From an uncultured Blautia sp. (GTDB lineage: Bacteria > Bacillota > Clostridia > Lachnospirales > Lachnospiraceae), in contig NZ_CAKROJ010000004.1 in NCBI RefSeq assembly GCF_934372025.1, positions 1 through 64,000 on the forward strand: a DNA stretch of 64,000 nucleotides, read 5' to 3'. This document shows positions 25,979-34,782 of this stretch, piece by piece. The notes under the pieces are model-generated. The model was not told the origin of the DNA. It worked only from the letters and a program-made list of their open reading frames with translations, and did not search any database. Position 1 is the first letter of the stretch; each line of letters begins with the position of its first letter. Made by a program: the position numbers and the translations under genes.

Positions 25979-26026
25979 GAACGCACAGATCAGAAATACC
26001 TGCTGTATCTGCTGACCTATGCGTTC
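25979..26026 (-). terminator. Hairpin after the HtrA-like protease gene
   Basis: GAACGCA (25979-25985) pairs with TGCGTTC (26020-26026), and the pairing continues inward with two mismatches to an ATAC/GTAT stem. On the minus strand it is followed by TTTATATG, a weak T-tract. It lies between htrA and clpX and probably reduces read-through. Confidence 0.5.
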
Positions 26027-26070
26027 ATTATAACATAACCATTTAAAGTGTAAACTAAAGTTTTTATAAA

Positions 26071-27528
26071 TTAATTCTTACTTCCAAGTGTAACCTGAAT
26101 TGTTTTCTGCACATACTCTCCATTATCTGCTCTAGAAACCACTACATCTACTGTTTCATCAGACGCATAATATGCAAGTTTATTTTCAAGCGCATCTTTT
26201 CCACTGATCGTCTGCCCGTCAAAGCTGACAATGATATCTCCTTTCTGGATTCCTGCTTTTTCTGCCGCTGAATTCTTTTCCACACGGATCACAAAAGCCC
26301 CTTCCGGCATATCATACATCTGAATTGCTTCTGTAGAAAGATCTGCTGTCGCAACACCAAGATATGCCGCATCTGATGAATTCACTTTATCTCTTGTCTG
26401 ACGGCTCATCAGTTCTTCCAGAATTGGCTGTGCCCTGGATATCGGTATTGCATATCCCATTCCTTCAACTGCATTGTCTGCATATTTTGCGGAATTGATA
26501 CCGATTACTTCTCCCTGCATATTGAGAAGTGCACCTCCACTGTTTCCTGGATTGATTGCCGCATCTGTCTGTATCAGCCCTGAACTTGTCCCATCGTCTG
26601 TTGAAATATTTCTGTTTAATGCACTGATCCATCCAGATGTAACAGACTGTCCATAACCAAGTGCATTTCCGATGGCAACAACCTGTTCTCCAACCTGAAG
26701 ATCATCCGACTTCCCCAGCTGAGCTATTTTTATCTGAGAAAGAGTGTCTTCCGGGATATCGGATTTCTGTACGGCAACTACGGCCAGGTCGTTCGTTTCA
26801 TCTGTTCCTTTGATTTTTGCGCTGACAGCATCTTCAACGTTAATATCACTCTCACTGTCCGACATACTGACAGTCTCTTCTTCTGCGTTGACCACATCAT
26901 TCCCAATAAAACATACGCTTAATGTCGTAGCTCCGGATACAACATGATTATTCGTTGCAATCAGAAGTTCATCGTCATTTTCTCCTACGATGATACCTGA
27001 GCCACTTCCCTCGCTGGAATACTGCCGTGTTCCATATCCAAATCCGAATGCACGAAAATAATTCGGAATCTCCTGCACACTGACAGAGGTAATCGCTACT
27101 ACAGTTGGCATTGCTGTTTCTGCAACCTGTGCAACACTTCCCGTTGCAGAAGAAGCCACTGTATTTGTCGAAGTTTCCTCTGATGCGATATCTGAAGCTG
27201 AGTCTTCATCCGTTGAAGCATTTACTGCAAGCTGAGCTGTCTCTACCTGTGAATCAGATTTTTCTGTTCCAAAATATTTTTCTGATGCAATATTTACTCC
27301 CTGAAATACGATTCCTGCAACAAGACCAAACACAACCGCAAGCGAAACAGTTGCTGCAAGCCGGCCTCCATAACCACGTTTTTTCTTTTTCCTGCACGTT
27401 TCTTTTACAGTATTCTGCTCTGTTCTCTGGTGCATGTGATAATGTTCATATTTTGGCGGGTCATTCTGCTGTCCGTCTTCTGTATCGTTCTGTGGAGCAT
27501 TCAGATTCCATTTTGTTTCGTCATCCAT
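26071..27528 (-). CDS. htrA: HtrA/DegP-like membrane-anchored serine protease with PDZ domain
   Basis: A 485-residue protein. The N-terminal 50 residues are cytoplasmic and basic near the membrane; one helix spans about residues 55-77. A Ser/Thr/Glu-rich linker follows. The S1C protease domain has His195 ('TNNHVVSG'), Asp247 ('TNDLAVVAV') and Ser330 ('INPGNSGGALL'). An acidic insertion (about 211-235, with 'MSDSESDINVED') lies between His and Asp. A single PDZ domain follows ('VEKNSAAEKAGIQKGDIIVSF'). It degrades misfolded exported proteins at the outer face of the membrane. Its place next to the wall polymer locus fits a quality-control role. Confidence 0.93.
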   Translation of the reverse strand: MDDETKWNLNAPQNDTEDGQQNDPPKYEHYHMHQRTEQNTVKETCRKKKKRGYGGRLAATVSLAVVFGLVAGIVFQGVNIASEKYFGTEKSDSQVETAQLAVNASTDEDSASDIASEETSTNTVASSATGSVAQVAETAMPTVVAITSVSVQEIPNYFRAFGFGYGTRQYSSEGSGSGIIVGENDDELLIATNNHVVSGATTLSVCFIGNDVVNAEEETVSMSDSESDINVEDAVSAKIKGTDETNDLAVVAVQKSDIPEDTLSQIKIAQLGKSDDLQVGEQVVAIGNALGYGQSVTSGWISALNRNISTDDGTSSGLIQTDAAINPGNSGGALLNMQGEVIGINSAKYADNAVEGMGYAIPISRAQPILEELMSRQTRDKVNSSDAAYLGVATADLSTEAIQMYDMPEGAFVIRVEKNSAAEKAGIQKGDIIVSFDGQTISGKDALENKLAYYASDETVDVVVSRADNGEYVQKTIQVTLGSKN

Positions 27529-27655
27529 GCCAGTGCTCCTTTCTTTTTCATCATTTTATGAAACCAGTGTAACAAGCAATTGTGTTCAAAATGTGACAAC
27601 TCCTTTAAAAAACCGTGTGTTGTACATCAAACTTTCTCCCATATGATCAGGCTTT

Positions 27656-28579
27656 TTACACGTTCCAGTATTCGCGGTTCATCGTGCACCATAAGATCAT
27701 TTTTTTCGGCAGTTTACGATATTTTTTCCCTGCCAGGTAACCGGCATATTTACAGCCTGACTGCAGGATAACTCCAGGGATCAGCCAGATTTTTCCCTTT
27801 TTTGCAAGATAGATGATTGTCCTTTTTACCAGTTTTATCCCCTCACCTTCAGATGGGATACCTTCAAAAATTTCAGGATGTTCTGCCTGTGAAACTCCCA
27901 GATCAAAATTCCTGTGAAACTGCTGCCTACAGGAATAATTATGAGAATGGATCACTCTTGCATCTGCCGCATATGCAATAGCATATCCTTCCTGAATCAG
28001 TCTGCCTGCATAGATCATATCTTCATTAAAAATGGCTTTTCTGATGAATCCACCCATTTTCTGATAGATATCTTTCTTATATGCCGCACACACATTTGAA
28101 CAGAAAAATGTCTTTATACCATACACCGGAAGATCTTTCTTTGTTTTGACAACAGATTGGTCCGGATAATTGAACGACCTTGTATAGCGTTCCACAAAGC
28201 TGCACTCTGCATTTGGCAGCTGTCTGGCATATGCCGCCCCGATATCTGTATTCTGCATTAATGCTTTTACAAGATTTTCCAACAGTTTCTGATCAGACGG
28301 CATCGCATCCTGAGTCATAAACACCATAACCTCCGCATCAGAAAGCTCTGCTGCTCTGGCACGTGTTCCTCCATGGTCAAATTCCTGTTTTTTCAGATGA
28401 TGTACCTCCAACAGAGAATACCTGTTTTCCAGTTCGGGATTCCAGAAAGCCTTTTCCGTATTCATTACAATAATACGATGTACCGGAATTGTCTGTTTCA
28501 TAAGACGGTCAATCAGTGCGGAAAACTCTTTGCCCGGATGATATGCCGGAATGATCACATCCACTTTTATATTTTCCAT
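27656..28579 (-). CDS. Rhamnosyltransferase-like GT2 glycosyltransferase
   Basis: A 307-residue soluble GT-A enzyme. 'VDVIIPAYHPGKEFSALIDRL', 'QEFDHGGTRARAAELSDAEV' and 'VFMTQDAMP' fit the rhamnosyltransferase branch of GT2 (the 'FDHGGTR' motif with a T-Q-D nucleotide/metal site), and 'FNEDMIYAGRLIQEGY' supplies the catalytic acidic residues. It probably adds a dTDP-L-rhamnose-derived residue to the polymer; all four rml genes are in this locus. The acceptor and linkage are unknown. Confidence 0.82.
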   Translation of the reverse strand: MENIKVDVIIPAYHPGKEFSALIDRLMKQTIPVHRIIVMNTEKAFWNPELENRYSLLEVHHLKKQEFDHGGTRARAAELSDAEVMVFMTQDAMPSDQKLLENLVKALMQNTDIGAAYARQLPNAECSFVERYTRSFNYPDQSVVKTKKDLPVYGIKTFFCSNVCAAYKKDIYQKMGGFIRKAIFNEDMIYAGRLIQEGYAIAYAADARVIHSHNYSCRQQFHRNFDLGVSQAEHPEIFEGIPSEGEGIKLVKRTIIYLAKKGKIWLIPGVILQSGCKYAGYLAGKKYRKLPKKMILWCTMNREYWNV

Positions 28580-28622
28580 AGTCTCTCCCTTTTATCACTC
28601 TTTATGAATGTATGGTAACAGA

Positions 28623-28656
28623 AGAAGGGAATTTCTTCAATGAGAAATTCCCTTCT
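28623..28656 (-). terminator. Terminator-like hairpin after the LCP gene
   Basis: AGAAGGGAATTTCT (28623-28636) pairs perfectly with AGAAATTCCCTTCT (28643-28656) around a 6-base loop. The T-tract on the minus strand is short (TTCTTCTG), so termination may be partial. Confidence 0.65.
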
Positions 28657-28683
28657 GAAATATCCTGTTTTGTATATAGTTAT

Positions 28684-30177
28684 TCAGGCAGCATCCGGAG
28701 TGCCGGTTACATCCACTGAACCACCACCGCTTTCTCCGGTGCCTTCGTCGACAACATCACCGGAACCATCATCGCCGGTATCTCCACCGCCGATATCTCC
28801 GCCTCCGATATCTCCGCCTCCGCTGGTATCTCCATCACCATTGTCATCTCCACCACTGTAATCAGGTTCCGGAGTCGTTGGTTCTTCGTAATCACCACCA
28901 CCGGTACTGTCTCCACCGCTGTAATCAGGCTCTGGAGTTGTCGGTTCTTCGTAATCGCCGCCACCGGTACTTCCACTGTCATCACCGTCAGAAGAATAAT
29001 CAGGAGTGGAATCTGCCCAGCCATTTCCATTGTTTTCAAAAATAACTGTATCGTTCGCAGAATTCTCCTCAACGGTTGCCTGCTGATCATCCAGGCTTTC
29101 CTCACCACCAACAATTTCAAGAATCTTTTCACTGTTGGTTTTTACAGTTGACGATGGTGTATATGCTTCATCCCCATACAGGAACTTATGCAGTTCAATA
29201 ACATTTGTTTCCAGAGATGTCGGTACGATGATACTTCCCTTAACATTTGAGAATTTAAAAGATGTCGGGAAACCGGTTGTCTCATCTACACTGTATCCGA
29301 TCAAGGTCGGAAGCAGCTGCAGGATCTCTGTTTTATCCATAGATGTTGTGACCATCGGGAATACATCGTCCATAATTGTAAATATCTTGCTCAGACCTGC
29401 TGATTTTGCTTTGCTGACAATCATCTGAATAACCTTACGCTGTCTTTCTGTACGTCCCATGTCAAGGCTCGCCGTGTAACGGATACGGCAATAAGAAGTT
29501 GCCTGCACACCATTCAAATGATAGGTATACTGAAGTTTCTCAATATCTTCCGGTCTTTCCGGCAATTCAATCGGGGTGTAGTCTTTTCCTGTTTCTTCTG
29601 CTGTCTCTACACAGTAATTATTCATATGAACAATTTCTGCATAAGACATATCCATATCCAGACCACCAAGATCATCGATGATCGTTGTAAGTGCATTAAA
29701 GTTTACAGTCGCATATTCTGAAATATTCAGATCCAGGTTGGTATTCAGCATCGTGATCGCCTGCTCAGCCTCACCATATGCATAAGCTGCATTGGCCTTG
29801 GAATAAGTACCGTTACCAAGATTAAGAAGAGTGTCTCGATAAACAGAAACCAGTTTTACATCCTTCGTATCATTGTTTACACTTGCAATGATGATTGTAT
29901 CACTGTTCTCGCCACCCAGGGCTGCATTCTTATCACGATGATCAATACCAAACAGAGCATATGTTGTATATCCTGTCAGCTTTGATTCCTGTGAATCAAT
30001 GGAATCCTGTACTTCCTGGTTAACCATGATCTTGCTGTCATCCATCACCGGCTGATTGATCTTATCGAGTTTGGAATTCAGCTGTCCGTACACGTACAGA
30101 CCTCCGATAAACAGCAGCAGAACAATAATTTCAACAGCAAACAGTATCTTTTTTGTTTTTGACTTAGGTCTTGCCAT
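28684..30177 (-). CDS. LytR-CpsA-Psr (LCP) family glycopolymer ligase
   Basis: About 497 residues. The ATG at 30177 follows GGGGAG and avoids the overlap with the upstream gene that the ATG at 30204 would give. One N-terminal helix ('ILFAVEIIVLLLFIGGLYVYG') anchors it. The LCP domain has 'YALFGIDHRD', 'IIIASVNNDTKDVKLVSVYRD' and the Arg-rich 'MGRTERQRKVIQMIV', residues that bind the polyprenyl pyrophosphate. These enzymes transfer undecaprenyl-linked polymers onto peptidoglycan. The C-terminal ~120 residues are low complexity (Gly/Asp/Ser/Pro), with a duplicated 21-residue unit. It directly follows the priming transferase. Confidence 0.92.
   Translation of the reverse strand: MARPKSKTKKILFAVEIIVLLLFIGGLYVYGQLNSKLDKINQPVMDDSKIMVNQEVQDSIDSQESKLTGYTTYALFGIDHRDKNAALGGENSDTIIIASVNNDTKDVKLVSVYRDTLLNLGNGTYSKANAAYAYGEAEQAITMLNTNLDLNISEYATVNFNALTTIIDDLGGLDMDMSYAEIVHMNNYCVETAEETGKDYTPIELPERPEDIEKLQYTYHLNGVQATSYCRIRYTASLDMGRTERQRKVIQMIVSKAKSAGLSKIFTIMDDVFPMVTTSMDKTEILQLLPTLIGYSVDETTGFPTSFKFSNVKGSIIVPTSLETNVIELHKFLYGDEAYTPSSTVKTNSEKILEIVGGEESLDDQQATVEENSANDTVIFENNGNGWADSTPDYSSDGDDSGSTGGGDYEEPTTPEPDYSGGDSTGGGDYEEPTTPEPDYSGGDDNGDGDTSGGGDIGGGDIGGGDTGDDGSGDVVDEGTGESGGGSVDVTGTPDAA
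28847..28972 (-). repeat. Two tandem 63-bp units in the LCP tail
   Basis: Units 28847-28909 and 28910-28972 differ at only a few third positions and encode a 21-residue segment containing 'YEEPTTPEPDYSGGD'. Shorter Gly-Gly-Asp repeats follow downstream in the protein. Confidence 0.85.
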
Positions 30178-30193
30178 CTTCTCTCCCCTTATC

Positions 30194-31597
30194 TTAATAT
30201 GCATTTTTATTAATGAATCCTTTAAAAATTGTCAGGAACAATATCTTTATATCAAATCCGATTGACCAGTTCTCTATATAATAAAGATCGCAGTCTATTC
30301 GTTTTCGAATAGAGGTATCTCCCCTGTATCCGTTTACCTGCGCCCATCCGGTAAGACCCGGACGCACCTGATGCTTCACCATGTAACGTGGAATCTCCTC
30401 ACGGAACTTCTCTACAAAAAACGGTCGCTCCGGTCTTGGACCAACCAGACTCATATCACCTTTCAGGATGTTAAACAACTGAGGAAGTTCATCAATACTG
30501 GTTCTCCTCATAAATTTACCAATTCCTGTAACACGCGGGTCATTTTTTACCGTCCATGCCTTCTTTTCTTCTGCTTCAGGCTGTATCTCCATTGACCGGA
30601 ATTTGTACATCCGGAACGTCTTATTGTGAAGTCCCACTCGTTCCTGCTTATAGATGAGCGGACCCGGAGATGTCAGTTTGATCAGAATACACATAAGAAA
30701 CATGACCGGTGAGGAAACTATAATTGCCATGATCGAACCAACGATATCCATCAGTCTCTTGATCATCGCATTAAATGTATTACTCAGAGGTACATATCGA
30801 ATATTGATCACCGGAAGTCCCAGTATATCCTCTGTATACGGTTTGGTAGGAATGATTTTGTTATAATCCGGTATAAACTTAGTATGCACACCAGATTTCT
30901 CACACATTCCAACAATCTCTTCCAGCCGGTAATACTCACTCAGTCCCAGTGTGATCGCAATCTCATCCAGTCTGTTCGCAGGAAGTATCACGGAAAGATT
31001 GGCAATACGGCCAATCACTTTGATTCCATTATATATCGTCCCTGCCGGAACATTATCGTCAAGAATTCCACGTACAACATATCCCCACTGTGGATTTTGC
31101 TGTATTCTGTCAATGTATTCTTCCGCTGCACGACTGTACCCAACCAGAATCATCTGTTTCTGATTCAATCCTCGCTTTCGCATATCACGAAGCATGAAAT
31201 AAATAAAAAGCCGTACTCCCCATTCTGCAAAAATATTGATCACACAAAATATATAAACTGTCAATCGGGAGAAATCAGGCTCTCCCATCATATACAGTGA
31301 GAATACGATCAACAGAAGTCCCAGTACATTCGCTTTGATGATATTTGCCAGAACCAGCCTGCGCCCCTGCATATGGAGCGGTTCATACAGGGTAAATGCC
31401 TGATACAGCAATAAATATCCCGGTATGATAAAAACCAGTGCAAACATATATTCTTCAAAAGCAAGTGCTCTGACCGCCGAATGAGCAAAAGGACCAATAA
31501 ATCGAATCATCCAGGCCAGTACATAGGTAACAGCAATGACAATGGCATCAATCAACATCTGGAGACGTGCGAAGTTCTTCTGATTATCCTGAATCAC
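30194..31597 (-). CDS. Polyprenyl-phosphate sugar phosphotransferase (WbaP/CpsE type, polymer priming)
   Basis: A 467-residue membrane protein. About five N-terminal helices are followed by a CoA-binding-like Rossmann domain ('MILVGYSRAAEEYIDRI') and a C-terminal bacterial sugar transferase domain: 'QERVGLHNKTFRMYKFRSM', 'DELPQLFNILKGDMSLVGPR' and 'KHQVRPGLTGWAQV'. It matches the undecaprenyl-phosphate glucose phosphotransferase subfamily. It starts the polymer by moving a sugar-1-phosphate (probably glucose or galactose) onto undecaprenyl phosphate. It has its own promoter and ends 17 bases before the LCP start. Confidence 0.92.
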   Translation of the reverse strand: MIQDNQKNFARLQMLIDAIVIAVTYVLAWMIRFIGPFAHSAVRALAFEEYMFALVFIIPGYLLLYQAFTLYEPLHMQGRRLVLANIIKANVLGLLLIVFSLYMMGEPDFSRLTVYIFCVINIFAEWGVRLFIYFMLRDMRKRGLNQKQMILVGYSRAAEEYIDRIQQNPQWGYVVRGILDDNVPAGTIYNGIKVIGRIANLSVILPANRLDEIAITLGLSEYYRLEEIVGMCEKSGVHTKFIPDYNKIIPTKPYTEDILGLPVINIRYVPLSNTFNAMIKRLMDIVGSIMAIIVSSPVMFLMCILIKLTSPGPLIYKQERVGLHNKTFRMYKFRSMEIQPEAEEKKAWTVKNDPRVTGIGKFMRRTSIDELPQLFNILKGDMSLVGPRPERPFFVEKFREEIPRYMVKHQVRPGLTGWAQVNGYRGDTSIRKRIDCDLYYIENWSIGFDIKILFLTIFKGFINKNAY

Positions 31598-31692
31598 TTT
31601 CTGTCACCTCTATCCATTTCATTGTATTTAAACCTCTCTGCCCTTTTTACAGTCGGATTTCGACTCAACTGCACCCGAACAGACACGTTTAT

Positions 31693-31721
31693 ATTATAAT
31701 AGTTGTTCTTCAAAATCAATA
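31693..31721 (-). promoter_or_regulatory. Promoter of the priming transferase-LCP unit
   Basis: Minus-strand TATAAT (31693-31698) with TATTGA (31716-31721) at 17 bases. The -10 is perfect; the -35 is poor. The leader is about 95 bases and includes a short AGTCGGATTTCGACT hairpin (31654-31668). Confidence 0.55.
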
Positions 31722-31773
31722 AAATCTTAACATTTATTATATTAAATTTTCATAAATCACTGTAAATCTTACT

Positions 31774-32727
31774 TTATGCACGCAGTCTGCGTAACATATT
31801 TACCCATAATTCCAGTTGGATCTGGCAGTAAAAAGGAAGATGTTTCAGCGAAAATGGTACTTTTTTATGCTTTCTGCTGATGGAAAATCCATTTTTGATA
31901 CCCGCCAGATATTCTTTTCCCATTCCTTTGGTGGCAAAAAACAAAAATTTGATCAGAAATCCGGCTGCAAGAAACGGAAAATTCAGAATAATCTGCAGGA
32001 GCGGCATATTCTTATAAATAAGATAGACATTATTTCTTGAAGAATATCTTGTCTTAAACTGGTTATATCTGGAACCGCTTGTTCCACTGCCTACATGGTA
32101 TACGATTGCTTCCGGCGCATACCAGTTTTCGTATCCATATATTCTGGCCCTGTAGCCAATATCTGTATCTTCCAGATATGCAAAATGCTCTTCATCAAAA
32201 TATCCGATCTGTTCGATGACATTTTTCCGATAAATCGCGGCACCTCCACATGAGGAAAAGATTTTTTCTTCTTTCTGATAGAGTGCCATATCCCGTCCTT
32301 TGCCTCTGGCATATGACCAGCCCAATGCACAGTAATAATTTCCCGCATCATCGATTTTATCTCTGTCATGATACTGAACCATTCTCGCTGCACATGAAAA
32401 TGCTTTTTTGTGTCTTTTTATTGCCAGCAGCATCTGTTCCACAAAGTCTTCTCTTACTTCTGTATCATTGTTCAAGAGCAGTACATATGGTGCCTTTGCT
32501 GCCTTTATACCTTCATTTACTGCTCTGCAGAAACCAAAATTCTCCGGCAGTTCAATGATGTGTACCCACGGATAATTTGCCGTTACAAAAGAACAGCTTC
32601 CATCTGAGGATCCATTATCTACCAGAATGACTTCAAAGCTTTTCAGTGTCTGTCCTTCCAGACTGCCCAGCACACTGTCCAGAAATGCTATTCCGTTAAA
32701 ATTCGGTATGACCACCGATACTTCCAT
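31774..32727 (-). CDS. GT2 family glycosyltransferase (rhamnosyltransferase-like)
   Basis: About 317 residues from the ATG at 32727, which follows GGAGAAA; the ORF extends upstream to 32796 but overlaps the preceding gene. The GT-A core includes 'VSVVIPNFNGIAFLDSVLGS', 'EVILVDNGSSDGSCSFV', 'LLLNNDTEV' (D-x-D equivalent) and 'EEHFAYLEDTDIGYRARIYG' (catalytic E-D-x-D). This is the WcaA/RfbF-like class of polymer glycosyltransferases. The C terminus is basic and amphipathic, suggesting membrane association. It starts 8 bases after the stop of the large GT gene. Confidence 0.85.
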   Translation of the reverse strand: MEVSVVIPNFNGIAFLDSVLGSLEGQTLKSFEVILVDNGSSDGSCSFVTANYPWVHIIELPENFGFCRAVNEGIKAAKAPYVLLLNNDTEVREDFVEQMLLAIKRHKKAFSCAARMVQYHDRDKIDDAGNYYCALGWSYARGKGRDMALYQKEEKIFSSCGGAAIYRKNVIEQIGYFDEEHFAYLEDTDIGYRARIYGYENWYAPEAIVYHVGSGTSGSRYNQFKTRYSSRNNVYLIYKNMPLLQIILNFPFLAAGFLIKFLFFATKGMGKEYLAGIKNGFSISRKHKKVPFSLKHLPFYCQIQLELWVNMLRRLRA

Positions 32728-32735
32728 ATTTTCTC

Positions 32736-34607
32736 CTATCTGTTTTTCTTCTCTTTTATATCCATTCCCTTCAGCGGACGGAGAGAATAATTCCATTTTG
32801 TCAGAGAAAGATTCTTATTATAGTATGGATCTCCATTTTTAAGGATATCAATCCAATGACAACGTATATATTCTATCTCCTCCTGGAAACGACGCACTTT
32901 CTCTTCGCTGTCTTCTGCACCTCTTGTCTTGGATTCCATATGATACAGCTGTACATATGGATCATAGACGATCAGTCTGCCCGTCTCTCTGACTTTCAGA
33001 CAGAGATCTACATCGTTAAATGCGACAGAAAGTTTTTCCGTAAATCCACCAACTTCTTCGAAAGCTTCTTTTTTCATCATCATACAGGCTGCTGTTACCG
33101 CACTCATGTCCTGAATAATTGAAGCCTTGTGCAGATAACCGGTACGGTTTGCCGGCATATCAACAAACATATGGCCTGCGATTCCACCGATTCCTATTAC
33201 ACATCCGGCATGCTGGATCGTATTGTCCGGATAAATAAGTTTCACTCCGACAGCTCCGACTTCTTTGCGCTGACACATTCCAAGCATTTCAGTCAGCCAC
33301 CCTTCCGTAATGACTGTTACATCATTATTCAGAAAAAGAAGATACTCTCCCTTTGCATGACGGACACCATAATTATTGATCGCAGAATAATTAAATTCCT
33401 TTTTCCAGCGAAGGAGCCGGATCTTCGGATCAGAAGACAGTTCTTTGTAATATCTGAATATCTCATCCGAGGTACTGTTATTTTCTATAATAATGATTTC
33501 ATAATTCTGATATTTTGTTTTTGTCCGAATAGATTCTATGCATGCCCTGAGGGACTCTGTCTCATCCTTATTCGGAATAATAATAGAAACCAGCGGCTCA
33601 CCCTGAACCGGATACTGTACACGGAAAAAGCCCAGATCTGGTGTATGCGTAACAGTTCCTTCCACACCGGTTCTCTCCAGATGTGCTTCTATTGCACGAC
33701 GTCCGGCCTCAAAAGCATACATCTTACTTGCAGGATTGTCTGCTGTAGAAGCCTTATGTGTCCGCCAGTGATACAGAATTTCCGGAACATGCCCTATTTT
33801 ATTGGATTCTTCCACACATCGGAAAATAAAATCATGATCCTGTGCCCCGTCAAATTCCTGTCGGAAGCCGCCTACCTTACGTATGACAGACTGTCTGACA
33901 ACAAAAAAGTGACAGATATAATTATTGGACCTCAGAAGATCCAGATTGAAATCTGGTTTCAGATGCGGCTGAAAATGTTCGCTCAGATCCGTTGTAACTT
34001 TATCTTCATCTGTATATACTGCATCAAGCTTCGGATCTTTTTCCAGCGCAAGTGCTATTTCAAAAAGTGCATCAGGTGCGAGCAGATCATCATGATCAAG
34101 TATCCCGGCAAATTCTCCTCTGGTCATCTCAAGTGCAGCATTCGTGTTTCCAGCTATACCCAGATTTTTTTCCAGTTCCTTTACCCGAATGCGAGCGTCC
34201 TTCTGCATATATTCATCCAGCACCTGCTTCATAGTTTCATCATCCGTACTTCCGTTCGCAATGCATAACTCCCAGTTCCGATATGTCTGTGCCAGAAGTG
34301 AATCAAGCAGCTGCCGCAGAAAAAGCTCCTGTGTATGATATGCCGGAACTGCAACACTGATCAGCGGCTCGCTGGAAAATCTGTACTGTTTCTGTTTCTC
34401 CAGTTCAGCGGCATCTGGTTTATAAGCCTCATACCATGGTCCATATGGCACCTCTTCAGGCTCAAAACGCTCGTGAAGCCGGATCCAGAATTCTTTAGGT
34501 CCGTAATGTTTAAAATAACGCAGTCCCTTCTTGATCGTATAGGGATTCAGTTTCTTCAGCATCCGTCCCCACTCAATATGTCCTGTCGCTTCTTTATTTT
34601 TATTCAT
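32736..34607 (-). CDS. Tandem-domain GT2 glycosyltransferase, paralogue A
   Basis: A 623-residue protein with two GT-A domains. Domain 1 (about 80-320) has 'SVAVPAYHTQELFLRQLLDS', 'GILDHDDLLAPDALFEI', 'DAVYTDEDKV' and 'FDGAQDHDFIFRC'. Domain 2 (about 340-600) has 'SIIIPNKDETESLRACIESI', 'IIIIENNSTSDEI', 'YLLFLNNDVTVI' and 'AFNDVDLCLKVRETG'. It shares these motifs with the two larger proteins at 37011 and 39486 but lacks their N-terminal extension. Such bifunctional enzymes often build a repeating disaccharide. It begins a transcript with its own promoter at 34665-34693. Confidence 0.86.
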   Translation of the reverse strand: MNKNKEATGHIEWGRMLKKLNPYTIKKGLRYFKHYGPKEFWIRLHERFEPEEVPYGPWYEAYKPDAAELEKQKQYRFSSEPLISVAVPAYHTQELFLRQLLDSLLAQTYRNWELCIANGSTDDETMKQVLDEYMQKDARIRVKELEKNLGIAGNTNAALEMTRGEFAGILDHDDLLAPDALFEIALALEKDPKLDAVYTDEDKVTTDLSEHFQPHLKPDFNLDLLRSNNYICHFFVVRQSVIRKVGGFRQEFDGAQDHDFIFRCVEESNKIGHVPEILYHWRTHKASTADNPASKMYAFEAGRRAIEAHLERTGVEGTVTHTPDLGFFRVQYPVQGEPLVSIIIPNKDETESLRACIESIRTKTKYQNYEIIIIENNSTSDEIFRYYKELSSDPKIRLLRWKKEFNYSAINNYGVRHAKGEYLLFLNNDVTVITEGWLTEMLGMCQRKEVGAVGVKLIYPDNTIQHAGCVIGIGGIAGHMFVDMPANRTGYLHKASIIQDMSAVTAACMMMKKEAFEEVGGFTEKLSVAFNDVDLCLKVRETGRLIVYDPYVQLYHMESKTRGAEDSEEKVRRFQEEIEYIRCHWIDILKNGDPYYNKNLSLTKWNYSLRPLKGMDIKEKKNR

Positions 34608-34664
34608 CTTATATTTACACCTTCAGGTTATGTTTTCTCGTTACTTTTAACTATAATCTGACTT

Positions 34665-34693
34665 ATTTTATCATTCTGACCCTCTTTTTGCAA
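34665..34693 (-). promoter_or_regulatory. Promoter of the leftward GT2 pair
   Basis: Minus-strand TTGCAA (34688-34693) and TAAAAT (34665-34670), 17-base spacer, about 57 bases before the ATG at 34607. It is back to back with the promoter for the rightward DacA-like gene. Confidence 0.6.
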
Positions 34694-34711
34694 GGGCGTA
34701 TGTCATTCTGC

Positions 34712-34740
34712 TTGAATTAACGACTGAAATGGGATATGAT
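34712..34740 (+). promoter_or_regulatory. Promoter of the DacA-like pseudoenzyme gene
   Basis: TTGAAT (34712-34717) and TATGAT (34735-34740) with a 17-base spacer, 42 bases before the chosen start. The gene is therefore independently transcribed, against the direction of the surrounding operon. Confidence 0.65.
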
Positions 34741-34782
34741 AGATTGCGAGATTACTCTACAAATATAAAGGGGTAGATGTTT

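Noticed and set aside
33129..34268. Long plus-strand ORF (about 379 codons) opposite the GT2 gene
   Set aside because: Shadow of the tandem-GT2 gene. Its composition is abnormal (Ile/Cys/Phe-rich) and there is no ribosome site.
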